Shown piece after piece: positions 15,160-23,591 of a DNA stretch of 33,947 nt. How positions within the stretch are numbered: position 1 is the stretch's first letter; every line of letters starts with the position of its first letter. The stretch spans positions 1 to 33,947 of the forward strand of contig CAMAVH010000019.1 of assembly GCA_945861615.1 (NCBI GenBank), written 5' to 3'. The translations under genes and the position numbers were made by a program. Under the pieces are notes generated by a model, which worked only from the letters and a program-made list of their open reading frames with translations, was not told the DNA's origin and ran no database searches. This DNA comes from Rhizobium sp. Q54 (GTDB lineage: Bacteria; Pseudomonadota; Alphaproteobacteria; SMXQ01).

Positions 15160-16203
15160 TTACTTGCCGATCGGCGGGGTCGCCTCGGTGGCGCGGGCGA
15201 TGATGTTCTTCGGCGAACCGTAGAGCTTCTTCATCAGGTCTGCGGTTTCCTGGCCGGTGACCAGCGAGACCTCGACGCCGCCCTTCTTCGCGTCGGCGAG
15301 GAAGCCCTTGTCGGCCATGGTCGCGGCGAAGGCGTCCTGCAGCGCTTTGGCGCGGTCGGCGGGAACGCCGGGCGGGGCGAGGAAGGGTCGGCCGAGATAT
15401 TGGCTGGCGAGGATCAGTTCGAGGGCCTTCTTGTCCTCGTCGTTTTTGGCGTAGTCCATGATCAGCGGCACGTCGGGCAGGTCGGGATGCTTTTCGAGGC
15501 CCATCTGCACAATCGGAATGATCTTCTTGTCGCGCCACCAATCGGGCCGGGTTGCCATCATCGAGGCATAGGACCAGCCGGAGCGGCCGTTCACTTCGCC
15601 GCGCTCCATGGCGATCAGGCTTTCGTTGCCGCCCTGATAGCCGGTGACGATCTTGAACTTGGTGCCGATCAGCTTGTTCGCGACATAGGGCATGACGGTG
15701 GAATCATCCAGGCCCATGGCGCTGCCGCCGACGATCAATTCCTTGGTCATCGCATCTTGCAGATTGTTCACGCCGCTGGTGTGCCAGGAGACGGTGAGGC
15801 TCACGTCCTTGTTCATGCTGCCGAGGTAGGTGAATTTCAGCGGATCGAACTGCGCGCCTTCGCCGCCATAGAGCGGCACCATCGGCACGGCGCGGCCGAT
15901 GCCGCCGAAGGCTGTGCCGTCCTTCGGCGCGACGTTATAAATGTAGTTGGCGGCTTTCAGGCTCGCCGCGCCCGGCATGTTTTGCGCCAGGATCGACGGC
16001 TTACCGGGGATATGCTCGCCGATATGGCGGGCGAGCAGGCGGGAATAGACGTCATAGGCGGTGCCGGCCGGATAGCCGATGGTCAGATTGACCTGCTTGC
16101 CCTTGTAAAAAGCCTCGGCGCTCTGCGCTTCGGCGGTGGTCGCGGCTGCGGCGAACGCGCATACGGCAAAAGCGAATTTGGATAGCTGCGTGATATGGGT
16201 CAT
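15160..16203 (-). CDS. TctC-type (Bug) tricarboxylate-transporter receptor, solitary copy 1
   Basis: A 347-residue periplasmic receptor of the tripartite tricarboxylate transporter family. It has a Sec signal peptide (about residues 1-26, ending AEAQ). The family opening YKGKQVNLTIGYPAGTAYD is followed by IPGKPSILAQNMPGA and VAPKDGTAFG. These proteins bind organic acids between two lobes and hand them to TctA/TctB permeases, or act in signalling. No TctA or TctB is near. The ATG at 16203 follows GGAGGA; the frame opens at 16227 but that precedes the signal peptide. Candidate operator B lies 70 bases upstream. A strong terminator follows, then the cupin gene. Ligand unknown. Confidence 0.9.
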   Translation of the reverse strand: MTHITQLSKFAFAVCAFAAAATTAEAQSAEAFYKGKQVNLTIGYPAGTAYDVYSRLLARHIGEHIPGKPSILAQNMPGAASLKAANYIYNVAPKDGTAFGGIGRAVPMVPLYGGEGAQFDPLKFTYLGSMNKDVSLTVSWHTSGVNNLQDAMTKELIVGGSAMGLDDSTVMPYVANKLIGTKFKIVTGYQGGNESLIAMERGEVNGRSGWSYASMMATRPDWWRDKKIIPIVQMGLEKHPDLPDVPLIMDYAKNDEDKKALELILASQYLGRPFLAPPGVPADRAKALQDAFAATMADKGFLADAKKGGVEVSLVTGQETADLMKKLYGSPKNIIARATEATPPIGK

Positions 16204-16272
16204 GGCGATCGGTCCTCCCGAGGTCAAAGCATGATCTAAGCCTACCGAGCAATTCCCGTGCCATACGGCCGG

Positions 16273-16290
16273 AAACTATGTTTGTTAACT
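16273..16290. promoter_or_regulatory. Candidate operator B, upstream of receptor copy 1
   Basis: The plus strand reads AAACTATGTTTGTTAACT, the reverse complement of site A with a single mismatch. It contains TTGTTAACTAA, which resembles the loose GT-(N)-AC dyad of FadR-type GntR regulators; that comparison is weak, because site C lacks this half. Confidence 0.5.
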
Positions 16291-16374
16291 AACCTAAATA
16301 ACTATGCGATGTCCCTTGGAACGCGGCAAGTGGAAATGATGATTCTTGCCGCGTTTGCCTATTTGCTGATCAGC

Positions 16375-16407
16375 AAAAAAACGCCGCCTCGATGAGGCGG
16401 CGTTTTT
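16375..16407 (-). terminator. Bidirectional-looking terminator after receptor copy 2
   Basis: Stem ACGCCGCCTC (16381-16390) with GAGGCGGCGT (16394-16403), extended by A/T pairs, loop GAT. On the minus strand it is followed by seven T residues, and on the plus strand by TTTTT. It ends transcription of the PhyH/receptor pair. Confidence 0.9.
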
Positions 16408-16460
16408 ATCTTCGTCAGGGCGCCTCGACCTGAGCGCCCGTCATCTTGCATCGCGGTAGA

Positions 16461-17483
16461 TCAGTTCCACTCGAGAATTGCCGCCGCTTTTTCGCGGATC
16501 GCCTTCGGCGTGCTCGATGTCTGTTTGATCAAGGCTTCGAGCTGGGCCGCGGTTTTCGGCACCACTTCCAGCTTCGCTTTCTGGGCATCGGCGAGCATGC
16601 CGGGATCCTTGAGCGTCGCGACGTAGGCGGCGCGCAAGGCGTCGACGCGCGCTTTCGGCACTTCGGGCGCGAGCCAATGGCTGTAGCCGATCGAGGTGGG
16701 CAGGCTGACGAGATCGACGATCTGCTTGGCTTCATCGCCCTGCACGAGTTCGCGCAACATCGGCACGTCGGGCAGCTCCGGCTGCTTCTGGAATCCGAGT
16801 TGCACGAAAATCGTCACCTTCTTATCGCGGATCCAATCCGGGCGCTGACTGGCAAATCCGTAGTAGGACGCGCGACCCATCGCCTGCACTTCGCCGGCTT
16901 CGATCGCGAGGTTGATCGCGCTGGTGCCGGCATAGCCGCGGATCAGCTTGAATTTGGTGCCGAGCAGCGCATTCATCGTCTTGGCGTAAACCCAGGCGTC
17001 GTCGTTGGCGCCGGTCGCGCCCATGGCGATCTCGACCTTCTTGCCGTCGTCGAGGGTTTTATAAGGCGTCGCGCTCCAATACATGGCGATGCCGTTCGAC
17101 GAAGCGATGTTGCCGAGCCACTGCACCTTCGCCATGTCGTATTGCACGCCTTTGCCGCCGAGCAATTGGAGCATCGGAATGTTCTGGTCGACGGCGGCGA
17201 TCACCGTGCCATCCTTTGGCGCGACGACATAGACATGGTTGGAAGCGACGATGCCGGCGCCGCCCGGCATGTTCTGCACGATCACGTTCGGCTTGCCGGG
17301 AATGTGATCGCCGATATGACGGGCGAGTAGGCGGGAGTAATTGTCGTAACCGCCGCCGGGAGCGTAGCTGACGACGACGTTCACCGTCTTGCCCTTGTAG
17401 TAGTCGGCGCCGCTTTGCGCGGCGGCGGGCGTGGCGGCTGCGATGCCGATCATGATGAGCGCGGTCGAGCGTGTGATGGCCAT
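16461..17483 (-). CDS. TctC-type (Bug) receptor, solitary copy 2
   Basis: A 340-residue periplasmic receptor with a Sec signal peptide (about residues 1-22, ending TPAAAQ). The family signatures are YYKGKTVNVVVSYAPGGGYD, IPGKPNVIVQNMPGGAG and VAPKDGTVIA. The ATG at 17483 follows AGGGGA; an upstream ATG at 17510 overlaps the PhyH gene and precedes the signal peptide. It starts 23 bases after the PhyH stop, so the two are almost certainly one operon, and the receptor may bind the substrate or product of that oxygenase. No permease subunits are adjacent. It is clearly a distinct paralogue of copy 1, not a recent duplicate. Confidence 0.9.
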   Translation of the reverse strand: MAITRSTALIMIGIAAATPAAAQSGADYYKGKTVNVVVSYAPGGGYDNYSRLLARHIGDHIPGKPNVIVQNMPGGAGIVASNHVYVVAPKDGTVIAAVDQNIPMLQLLGGKGVQYDMAKVQWLGNIASSNGIAMYWSATPYKTLDDGKKVEIAMGATGANDDAWVYAKTMNALLGTKFKLIRGYAGTSAINLAIEAGEVQAMGRASYYGFASQRPDWIRDKKVTIFVQLGFQKQPELPDVPMLRELVQGDEAKQIVDLVSLPTSIGYSHWLAPEVPKARVDALRAAYVATLKDPGMLADAQKAKLEVVPKTAAQLEALIKQTSSTPKAIREKAAAILEWN

Positions 17484-17506
17484 TTTCGTTGTCCCCTGAT
17501 GGTTGA

Positions 17507-18361
17507 TCAATCGTAGCGGTTGGCGGTCATGTGGCCGAGCGAACGCACCATGGCGCGGTAGCGCGCGATGGCGTCGGCGTGCATCGCCTTGGCCGCGGCG
17601 TCTTCGTCTGCGGCAGGCGGCGTCTCTTTGACGAAATGGCCGTAGCGGTCCTGTCCGCGGACTAGCATGGCCGAGCAGAAGGCGCCCGAATCGGTGACGT
17701 GCTTGAGCGCTTTCACATGAGCCGGGATGTAGTTCATGCCGAAGCCGATGCGCCGGTCATCGGTCATGTTGGCGCCCGAGCCATGCAAGGTATGTGTGTG
17801 GTGCAGCGATATCTCGCCGGGCCGCAGCGGCATCGCGACGGTCTTGGAAAGATCGAAGTCGATGATCGCCTTTTGGCCGCTGCTTAGCAGATTGTCGGCG
17901 TCCGGCTTATGCTCGACCGGCAGTTGGCCGAACTTGTGGCTGCCCGGAAGCACGCTCATGCAGCCGCTTCGTTCGGTCGCCGGGCTCAAGGCCAGCCACG
18001 CCGTGACTTGTTCGTCCGGCTCAAGGCCGAAATAGGTGGCGTCCTGATGCCAGGTGACATAGCCCGGCGAGTTGGCTTCCTTGATCCAGGTCGTCCAATG
18101 GAAAATCAGGATGTCGGGACCGATGGCGTCCTCCACCGCGTCGAGGACGCGCGGATGCGTCAGCAGGTCGTAGGCCCAACGGAACAGGAGATAGGTCTTG
18201 GCGCGTTGCGCGCCGTTGAGCGGATGGCCCTGCGCCGTCTCGAAGTCCTCGAGCTTGGCGCGATAGAGGCCGGCTTCCGATTCGCTCATCACGCGCACCG
18301 GCGCGGCATAGCCCTGCTCGCGATAACAGTCCTGCTGTTCGGGCGTGAGGATTTTCGGCAT
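17507..18361 (-). CDS. Phytanoyl-CoA dioxygenase (PhyH) family Fe(II)/2-oxoglutarate oxygenase
   Basis: A 284-residue cytoplasmic oxygenase. The facial triad is visible: HxD at His105 and Asp107 (VTWHQDATYFG), and the distal histidine most likely His193 in TLHGSGAN, followed by Arg203/204 (DDRRIGFG), which would bind the 2-oxoglutarate carboxylate. The family hydroxylates carbon next to a carboxyl or thioester, or other small acids such as ectoine or phosphonates; the substrate here is unknown. The ATG at 18361 is preceded by GGAGAG. It is the first gene of an operon with receptor copy 2. Candidate operator C lies 48 bases upstream of the start codon, in the region shared with the divergent corA gene. 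Confidence 0.9.
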   Translation of the reverse strand: MPKILTPEQQDCYREQGYAAPVRVMSESEAGLYRAKLEDFETAQGHPLNGAQRAKTYLLFRWAYDLLTHPRVLDAVEDAIGPDILIFHWTTWIKEANSPGYVTWHQDATYFGLEPDEQVTAWLALSPATERSGCMSVLPGSHKFGQLPVEHKPDADNLLSSGQKAIIDFDLSKTVAMPLRPGEISLHHTHTLHGSGANMTDDRRIGFGMNYIPAHVKALKHVTDSGAFCSAMLVRGQDRYGHFVKETPPAADEDAAAKAMHADAIARYRAMVRSLGHMTANRYD

Positions 18362-18407
18362 GCGGCGTCTCTCCGTAAAGGTTCATTATGATGCAATCGA
18401 TATGCCA

Positions 18408-18420
18408 GCGAACATAGTTA
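18408..18420. promoter_or_regulatory. Candidate operator C, upstream of the PhyH gene
   Basis: The sequence GCGAACATAGTTA contains the exact 11-base core CGAACATAGTT found in site A, in the same orientation relative to its gene. CATAGTTAT is also shared with the partial site at 16298-16306. It lies between the divergent PhyH and corA genes, closer to PhyH. Confidence 0.45.
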
Positions 18421-18595
18421 TCCGCATGGCTTGCCGCTCTTCCAGCCGAAACAGCCGGGCGTGAGCCGTTTCAAAAACATCGCGTCGTGCGTCGGCTTGT
18501 CTTTTCTTTGTTCGATTAGAGGACTATACCGGCGGGCGACTTCAATCTGCCGCGCTGGACCGCCTGGCGCCGAGCAGCAGCGTAAAGGTGGCGGC

Positions 18596-19570
18596 ATGAT
18601 CAGCATCTTCACCCGTTCGGCTGGCGCCGTGAGCACGTCCGACCTGCTGGCCGGCGGTTCCCTGCCGGAAGACAGCGTCTGGATCGACCTTCTCAACCCG
18701 ACGGGCGAGGAAGAGCGGGCCCTCGAACGCGCCCTCGGCGTCGAGATGCCGACCCACGAGGAAATGCGCGAGATCGAGGTGTCGAGCCGTCTCTACCAAG
18801 AAGGCGGCGGCACTTATATGACAGCGACCGTGCTCGCCAGGTCCGACACGGCGCAGCCGGAAGCCACGGTGGTCACTTTCATTCTAGTCGACGAGATTCT
18901 GGTCAGCCTGCGCTATGGCGAACCGGCGCCGTTCCGCACGTTCGCCGCGCGCTGCCTGCGACAGTCTATGCTGCGGGCCTCGGGCGAGGCGGTGCTGATG
19001 GGGCTCCTGGACGCCGTGACCGACCGCCTCGCCGACCTGCTGGAACGCGTCGGCATCGACATCGACGCGATTTCGCGCGACGTGTTCGACCCGTCGCCCG
19101 GCGTCTCGCACGGCGGCGATTTCTTCAAGAATATGCTGCACCGGATCGGCCGCAACGGCGATTTGACGTCGAAATGCCGTGAAAGTCTGGTCAGCATCAA
19201 TCGCCTGCTGACCTTCATTAATTCGGTGTCCGACATTCCGGCGCGCAAGGACATCGATTCCAAGATGCCGACGCTAATCGCCGACGTGCATTCGCTGAGC
19301 GATCACGCCACCTTCCTGTCGAGCAAGGTCAACTTCCTGCTCGATGCCACGCTCGGCATGGTCAATATCGAACAGACCCAGATTATCAAGCTGTTCTCGG
19401 TTGCCGCGGTGGTGTTTCTGCCGCCGACGTTGATTGCCAGCATTTACGGGATGAATTTCGAACATATGCCGGAATTGGCTTGGAATCTCGGCTATCCGTT
19501 GGCCGTCATTCTCATGATCGCCTCGGCCATCGCGCCTTATCTCTACTTTAAGTACCGCCGCTGGTTGTAG
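18596..19570 (+). CDS. corA: CorA-family divalent metal ion transporter
   Basis: A 324-residue inner-membrane channel of the CorA superfamily, which conducts Mg2+ (some members Co2+, Ni2+ or Zn2+) as a pentamer. The large cytoplasmic part opens with VWIDLLNPTGEEE and THEEMREIE, and a long helix leads into two C-terminal membrane segments (about 263-283 and 298-318). The signature YGMNF (Gly285-Met286-Asn287) closes the first segment, with the loop EHMPEL after it. The ATG at 18596 follows AAAGGTG; the frame is open to 18431, but the longer N-terminus is not family-like. It is monocistronic and divergent from the PhyH operon, and probably a housekeeping gene unrelated to its neighbours. Confidence 0.92.
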   Translation: MISIFTRSAGAVSTSDLLAGGSLPEDSVWIDLLNPTGEEERALERALGVEMPTHEEMREIEVSSRLYQEGGGTYMTATVLARSDTAQPEATVVTFILVDEILVSLRYGEPAPFRTFAARCLRQSMLRASGEAVLMGLLDAVTDRLADLLERVGIDIDAISRDVFDPSPGVSHGGDFFKNMLHRIGRNGDLTSKCRESLVSINRLLTFINSVSDIPARKDIDSKMPTLIADVHSLSDHATFLSSKVNFLLDATLGMVNIEQTQIIKLFSVAAVVFLPPTLIASIYGMNFEHMPELAWNLGYPLAVILMIASAIAPYLYFKYRRWL

Positions 19571-19774
19571 TGCGTTTCACGTGCCGCGCTGCCGGCCGCG
19601 CGTCTCATTTCATCATCCGATCTTGGCCGTCATTTCTACGCGCCTTGGCTAGGACGGCGCTATCATGCCGGGAACGGCGTTGACGGAGCGGAGAGCGCCG
19701 CCTAATCTATTTGTATCAAAAAAGAGATTATTTCTTAAAAAGTGCACAGTCCGCGCCGGACATAGTCGGAGCCC
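19571..19774. other. Intergenic region with AT-rich promoter-like segment
   Basis: This 204-base gap contains no convincing gene. The part just before the Mo-hydroxylase operon (about 19703-19745) is strikingly AT-rich for this window, with runs around TTTGTATCAAAAAAGAG and TTATTTCTTAAAAAG, and probably holds its promoter. CGGAG precedes the ATG at 19775. Confidence 0.45.
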
Positions 19775-20635
19775 ATGAAACCCGCAGCATTCGTCTATCA
19801 CGCGCCGCGTACGCTCGAAGCGGCGCTGGCGCTGCTCGCAGAAGTCGCGCCGCAGGACGGCCGCATTCTCGCCGGCGGACAAAGCCTGGTCCCGGCGATG
19901 GCCTTCCGCCTCGCCCGTCCCACCCACCTAGTCGATATCAACGGCGTCGCCGGGCTCGACAGGCTCGTGCTCGACGGTGGCGTCTTGTCGGTTGGCGCGC
20001 TGGTCCGCCACGCCGCGTTCCACAAGGCCGATGCGAAGTTCGGCGCGCTCGGCGCCTTGCTCGCCGACGTCGTCCATAATATCGCGCATTATCCGATCCG
20101 CACGCGCGGCACCATGTGCGGCAGCCTGGCCCATGCCGATCCGGCCTCCGAATGGTGCCTGACCGCCGTCACGCTCGGCGCCGAGATGGTGGCGCACAGC
20201 GCCAAGGGCGCGCGCCGCATCGCGGCGGCCGACTATTTCCAGGGCATCATGCAGACCGCGCTGGAACCGGACGAGCTGCTCGCCGAAGTGCGATTGCCCT
20301 TGCTGCCCGAAGGCGCCAAGCACGGCTTCTATGAATTCAACCGCCGCGCCGGAGATTTCGCCATCGGCATGGCGCTCGTCACCTACCAGGTTAAGGGCGG
20401 CAAGATCGCCGAGGCCCGCGTCGGTATCGGCGGCATCGAAGGCGCGCCGCGCCGCATCGCCGAAGCCGAAGCCGCGCTGAACGGCCAGGCGCCAGGCAAA
20501 GCCGCGTTCGAGGCTGCCGGCCAGGCGACCGCCGCCGTCGTCGATCCTATCGAAGACGCGCAGACGCCCGCCGCCTATCGCCGCGACCTCGCGGCTACCG
20601 TCGTGACCCGCGCGCTGGAAAGAGCTGCCATATGA
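19775..20635 (+). CDS. Molybdenum hydroxylase FAD-binding subunit (CoxM-like)
   Basis: A 286-residue medium subunit of a xanthine-dehydrogenase-family enzyme. It carries electrons from the iron-sulfur subunit through FAD to the acceptor. The flavin motifs are AGGQSLVPAMAFRLA (about residues 33-47) and the second loop TMCGSLAHADP, where the usual TIGG reads TMCG. It is the first gene of a medium-small-large operon; its stop overlaps the next start by four bases (ATGA). This gene order is that of coxMSL-type aldehyde, nicotinate, quinoline or CO oxidising enzymes. No signal peptide, so cytoplasmic. Confidence 0.93.
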   Translation: MKPAAFVYHAPRTLEAALALLAEVAPQDGRILAGGQSLVPAMAFRLARPTHLVDINGVAGLDRLVLDGGVLSVGALVRHAAFHKADAKFGALGALLADVVHNIAHYPIRTRGTMCGSLAHADPASEWCLTAVTLGAEMVAHSAKGARRIAAADYFQGIMQTALEPDELLAEVRLPLLPEGAKHGFYEFNRRAGDFAIGMALVTYQVKGGKIAEARVGIGGIEGAPRRIAEAEAALNGQAPGKAAFEAAGQATAAVVDPIEDAQTPAAYRRDLAATVVTRALERAAI

Positions 20636-21117
20636 GCGATACAGTCGCCATTACCCTGAATATCAACGGCGAGGACCATCGGGTCAGCGTCGAAGCGCGC
20701 CGCACTCTTGCCGATACCATCCGCGAAGATTGCGGCAAGACCGGCACCCATATCGGCTGCGAGCACGGTGTTTGCGGCTCCTGCACGGTCATCATCGACG
20801 GCGAGCCGATGCGCTCCTGCCTGATGTTCGCGGTGCAGGCCGATGGCCGCAAGATACGCACCGTCGAAGGCCTCGCCAAGGGCGACGAACTGCATCCCTT
20901 GCAGCGCGCCTTCATCGACAATCACGGCCTGCAATGCGGCTTCTGTACGCCCGGCTTCCTCATGCTGGCGACCGCCGTGCTGGAGAAGGAGCCCGACATC
21001 GCCGACGGCGACTTGCTCGACGCGCTGTCGTCCAATCTGTGCCGCTGCACCGGCTATCAGAACATCATCAAGGCGGTGCGACAGGCCGCGATCGAGATGC
21101 GGGGTCCGCGCAAGTGA
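20632..21117 (+). CDS. Molybdenum hydroxylase [2Fe-2S] subunit (CoxS-like)
   Basis: A 161-residue small subunit with two [2Fe-2S] clusters. The plant-type ferredoxin cluster uses Cys43, Cys48, Cys51 and Cys63 ([10 protein letters not shown] and RSC). The C-terminal helical cluster uses Cys102, Cys105, Cys137 and Cys139 (QCGFCTPGF and LCRCTGYQN). All eight ligands are present, so the subunit should be functional. Start and stop overlap with both neighbours (ATGA, then GTGA), indicating tight translational coupling in the operon. Confidence 0.95.
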   Translation: MSDTVAITLNINGEDHRVSVEARRTLADTIREDCGKTGTHIGCEHGVCGSCTVIIDGEPMRSCLMFAVQADGRKIRTVEGLAKGDELHPLQRAFIDNHGLQCGFCTPGFLMLATAVLEKEPDIADGDLLDALSSNLCRCTGYQNIIKAVRQAAIEMRGPRK

Positions 21118-23465
21118 CGGACCATTTCGCCGGCGCCAAGACCTATCCGGTTCCGCCGACCACGGAAGAGCGCACGATTCTCGGCAAGCGCGCCGTGCGC
21201 CTGGAAGATCCGCCACTCGTCACCGGGCGCGGCCGCTATGCCGGCGACATCAATTTCCCGCGTCAGCTGCATATGCGCATGGTGCGGTCGTCGCTGGCGC
21301 ATGGCGTCATCAAGTCGATCGACGTCGCCGAAGCGCTGAAGCTGCCAGGCGTCGTCGCCATCTGGACCAACGACGACATCAATGAATTGGGCCCGGTCGA
21401 TTTCCGCGCCGATCGCGGCGCCGAAATTCTCAAGCCTTACCGCCAGCCGGTGTTGGCCAAGGGCCGCGTCCGCTATGTCGGCGATCCGATCGCCGCCGTT
21501 TTCGCTGAAGACCCATACGTGGCGGAAGACGCCGCCGAGCTGGTCGAGGTCGAGATTGACGAATTGCCGGTCGTCGTCGACAGCTGGGCGACCCCCGGCG
21601 AGTTCGAGCCGGGCCGCAGCACCGAAGGGGCGCTTTTGAAGCATAGCTTCGGCGACATCGAGGCGGCCTTCAAGAAGGCGCATGTCATCGTCGAGTTGGA
21701 CCTGTTCACCGGCCGTCATTCCGGTGTGCCGATGGAGACGCGCGGCGCGCTCGGTTATTACGACTCGGCGAAGGACATTCTCGAATTGCATGGCGCCGCC
21801 AAGGTGCCGCACCGCAATCGCGAGACGCTGGTCAAGATGCTCGGCCGCGCACCCAAGGGCCTGCATGTGCATGAGAGCCATGTCGGCGGCGGCTTCGGCA
21901 TTCGCGGCGAACTTTATCCCGAGGACGTGCTGGTGCTCGTCGCCGCCATGCGCCTCGGCCGTCCGATCAAATGGATCGAGGATCGCCGCGAGCATCTGAT
22001 GTGCGCCAACCAGGGGCGCGAGCAGCGCCACAAGGTGCGCATCGCCGCCGACAAGGACGGCAAGCTGCTCGGCATCGACGACGAGATTTTCCACGACCAG
22101 GGCGCTTACGTGCGCACCCATGGGGCCAACGTCGCCAATCGCACCATGTGCATGATGACCGGCGGCTACGACATTCCGGCCTATCGCGCCGTCTGCCATT
22201 ACCGCCTGACCAACAAGACGCCTTGCGCCACCTATCGCGCGCCCGGCCGCTACGAGAGCACCTTCGTGCGCGAGCGGCTGATGGATGCGCTGGCCGACAA
22301 GATGGGCATCGACCGTATCGAACTGCGCCGGCGGAATCTCATCGGCAAGTCGCAGATGCCCTATCTCATCGAGTTCGAGGAGCAGGGCGTCGAGGAATTG
22401 CTCTACGACTCGGGCGACTACGAGCTGCTGCTCGATAAGGGCCTCAAGGCGTTCCGCTGGGACGAGCGCAAGGTCGAAATCGCCGCGCGCCGCGCCAAGG
22501 GCGAAGCGGTCGGCCTCGGCATCGCGATTTTCGTCGAGGAAAGCGGCCGCGGCCCGTCCGATGGCGCGAAAATGTCGGTCGATGCCACCGGCGACATGGA
22601 ATTGATCACCGGCGGCGCGTCGCTCGGCCAGGGCTTCGAAACGAGCATGGCGCAGATCGCCGCCGAGGCGCTCGGCGTCGATTATCAGCGAATCACCGTT
22701 GTGCATGGCCAGACCGACCGTATCGCTCAGGGCATCGGCGCGCATGCGGCGCGCGCGACCGTGTTGACCGGCGGCGCGGTCAACGAGACGGCGCTGAAAT
22801 TGCGCGCCAAGGCTCTGGAGTTCGGGTCCGAATTGCTGCAATTGCCGGTTGGCGATCTCGACATCGTCAATGGCGTCATCGTCAAGAAGGGGGCGCCCGC
22901 CGGCGGGCCGTCCTTGTCGCTCGCCGATCTCGCCAAAAAGCTGACGCCCGGCGCGAAACTGCTCAACGGCCGCGACCCGCATTTGGCGGTGGAGGCCTGG
23001 TTCAACACCGACCACACCGTGTTCCCCTACGGCATTCACTTCGCCCAGGTACGCGTCGACAAGCAGACAGGCCAGACCGTCTGCGAGAGCTTCCTGATCG
23101 CTTACGACATCGGCCGCGCCGTCAATCCCATGCTGGTCGAAGGCCAGTTGGTGGGCGGCGCGGTGCAAGGGCTCGGCGGCGCGCTCTTCGAGGAATTCGC
23201 CTATAGCGAGACCGGCGAGCCGCTCGCCGTCACCATGGTCGATTATCTGCTGCCCACCTTGGGCGAAGTTCCGAAGATCGACGTGTTGATCACCGAGGAC
23301 GCGCCGAGCCCGATGAATCCGCTCGGCATCAAGGGCGCGGGCGAGGGTGGCATCAACGGCGTCGGCGGCGCCATCGCCAGCGCGATCGACGATGCGATCG
23401 GCAAGCCGGGCGCCGTCGTGCAACTGCCGGTGACGCCGCAGCGCATGAAAGCCTTGCTGGCCTGA
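21114..23465 (+). CDS. Molybdenum hydroxylase catalytic subunit (CoxL/XdhB-like)
   Basis: A 783-residue molybdopterin-binding large subunit that hydroxylates a carbon centre with water-derived oxygen. Motifs in order: LVTGRGRYAGDI near the N-terminus, VGDPIAAVFAEDPYVAEDAA, the cofactor loops VGGGFGIRGE and CATYRAPGRYE, and near the C-terminus GAGEGGINGVGG, with catalytic Glu at about 744. The active-site loop reads TYRAPGR, not the AYRCSFR loop of true CO dehydrogenase, so this is an aldehyde or N-heteroaromatic type enzyme; the substrate is unknown. The start is a GTG at 21114 overlapping the small-subunit stop; the frame is open further upstream only inside that gene. No maturation gene of the xdhC/coxF type is seen. 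A TctC-type receptor follows after 126 bases. Confidence 0.94.
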   Translation: MTDHFAGAKTYPVPPTTEERTILGKRAVRLEDPPLVTGRGRYAGDINFPRQLHMRMVRSSLAHGVIKSIDVAEALKLPGVVAIWTNDDINELGPVDFRADRGAEILKPYRQPVLAKGRVRYVGDPIAAVFAEDPYVAEDAAELVEVEIDELPVVVDSWATPGEFEPGRSTEGALLKHSFGDIEAAFKKAHVIVELDLFTGRHSGVPMETRGALGYYDSAKDILELHGAAKVPHRNRETLVKMLGRAPKGLHVHESHVGGGFGIRGELYPEDVLVLVAAMRLGRPIKWIEDRREHLMCANQGREQRHKVRIAADKDGKLLGIDDEIFHDQGAYVRTHGANVANRTMCMMTGGYDIPAYRAVCHYRLTNKTPCATYRAPGRYESTFVRERLMDALADKMGIDRIELRRRNLIGKSQMPYLIEFEEQGVEELLYDSGDYELLLDKGLKAFRWDERKVEIAARRAKGEAVGLGIAIFVEESGRGPSDGAKMSVDATGDMELITGGASLGQGFETSMAQIAAEALGVDYQRITVVHGQTDRIAQGIGAHAARATVLTGGAVNETALKLRAKALEFGSELLQLPVGDLDIVNGVIVKKGAPAGGPSLSLADLAKKLTPGAKLLNGRDPHLAVEAWFNTDHTVFPYGIHFAQVRVDKQTGQTVCESFLIAYDIGRAVNPMLVEGQLVGGAVQGLGGALFEEFAYSETGEPLAVTMVDYLLPTLGEVPKIDVLITEDAPSPMNPLGIKGAGEGGINGVGGAIASAIDDAIGKPGAVVQLPVTPQRMKALLA

Positions 23466-23591
23466 GATCGACGGCATTCGCCGGGCGTAATGCCTGGCCG
23501 GTTCGGCACGAAAATTGAATGCTTTGCGCGGGATTGCCGCGCGCGTCATGAACCGTACACGGTAATTCGTTCAAATTTTGGGGTGGAGAAA

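Larger units (their letters stand above)
16204..16460. promoter_or_regulatory. Structured promoter region with three stacked inverted repeats
   Basis: This 257-base gap lies between two same-direction receptor genes. Besides candidate operator B it contains a perfect 11-bp inverted repeat AACGCGGCAAG (16320-16330) / CTTGCCGCGTT (16345-16355) and a perfect 16-bp palindrome TTTGCTGATCAGCAAA (16362-16377) that abuts the terminator at 16375-16407. A partial copy of the operator core (ATAACTATG, 16298-16306) lies 8 bases from site B. The palindromes could be protein-binding sites; none matches a motif I know. Confidence 0.5.

Noticed and set aside
22240..22256. Assignment of the Mo hydroxylase as CO dehydrogenase (coxMSL)
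   Set aside because: The gene order fits, but the active-site loop is TYRAPGR and lacks the AYRCSFR motif with its Cu/S-bearing cysteine.
21057..23549. An 830-codon open frame on the minus strand
   Set aside because: Antisense to the Mo-hydroxylase large subunit, which has intact cofactor motifs; no recognisable domains on the minus strand.
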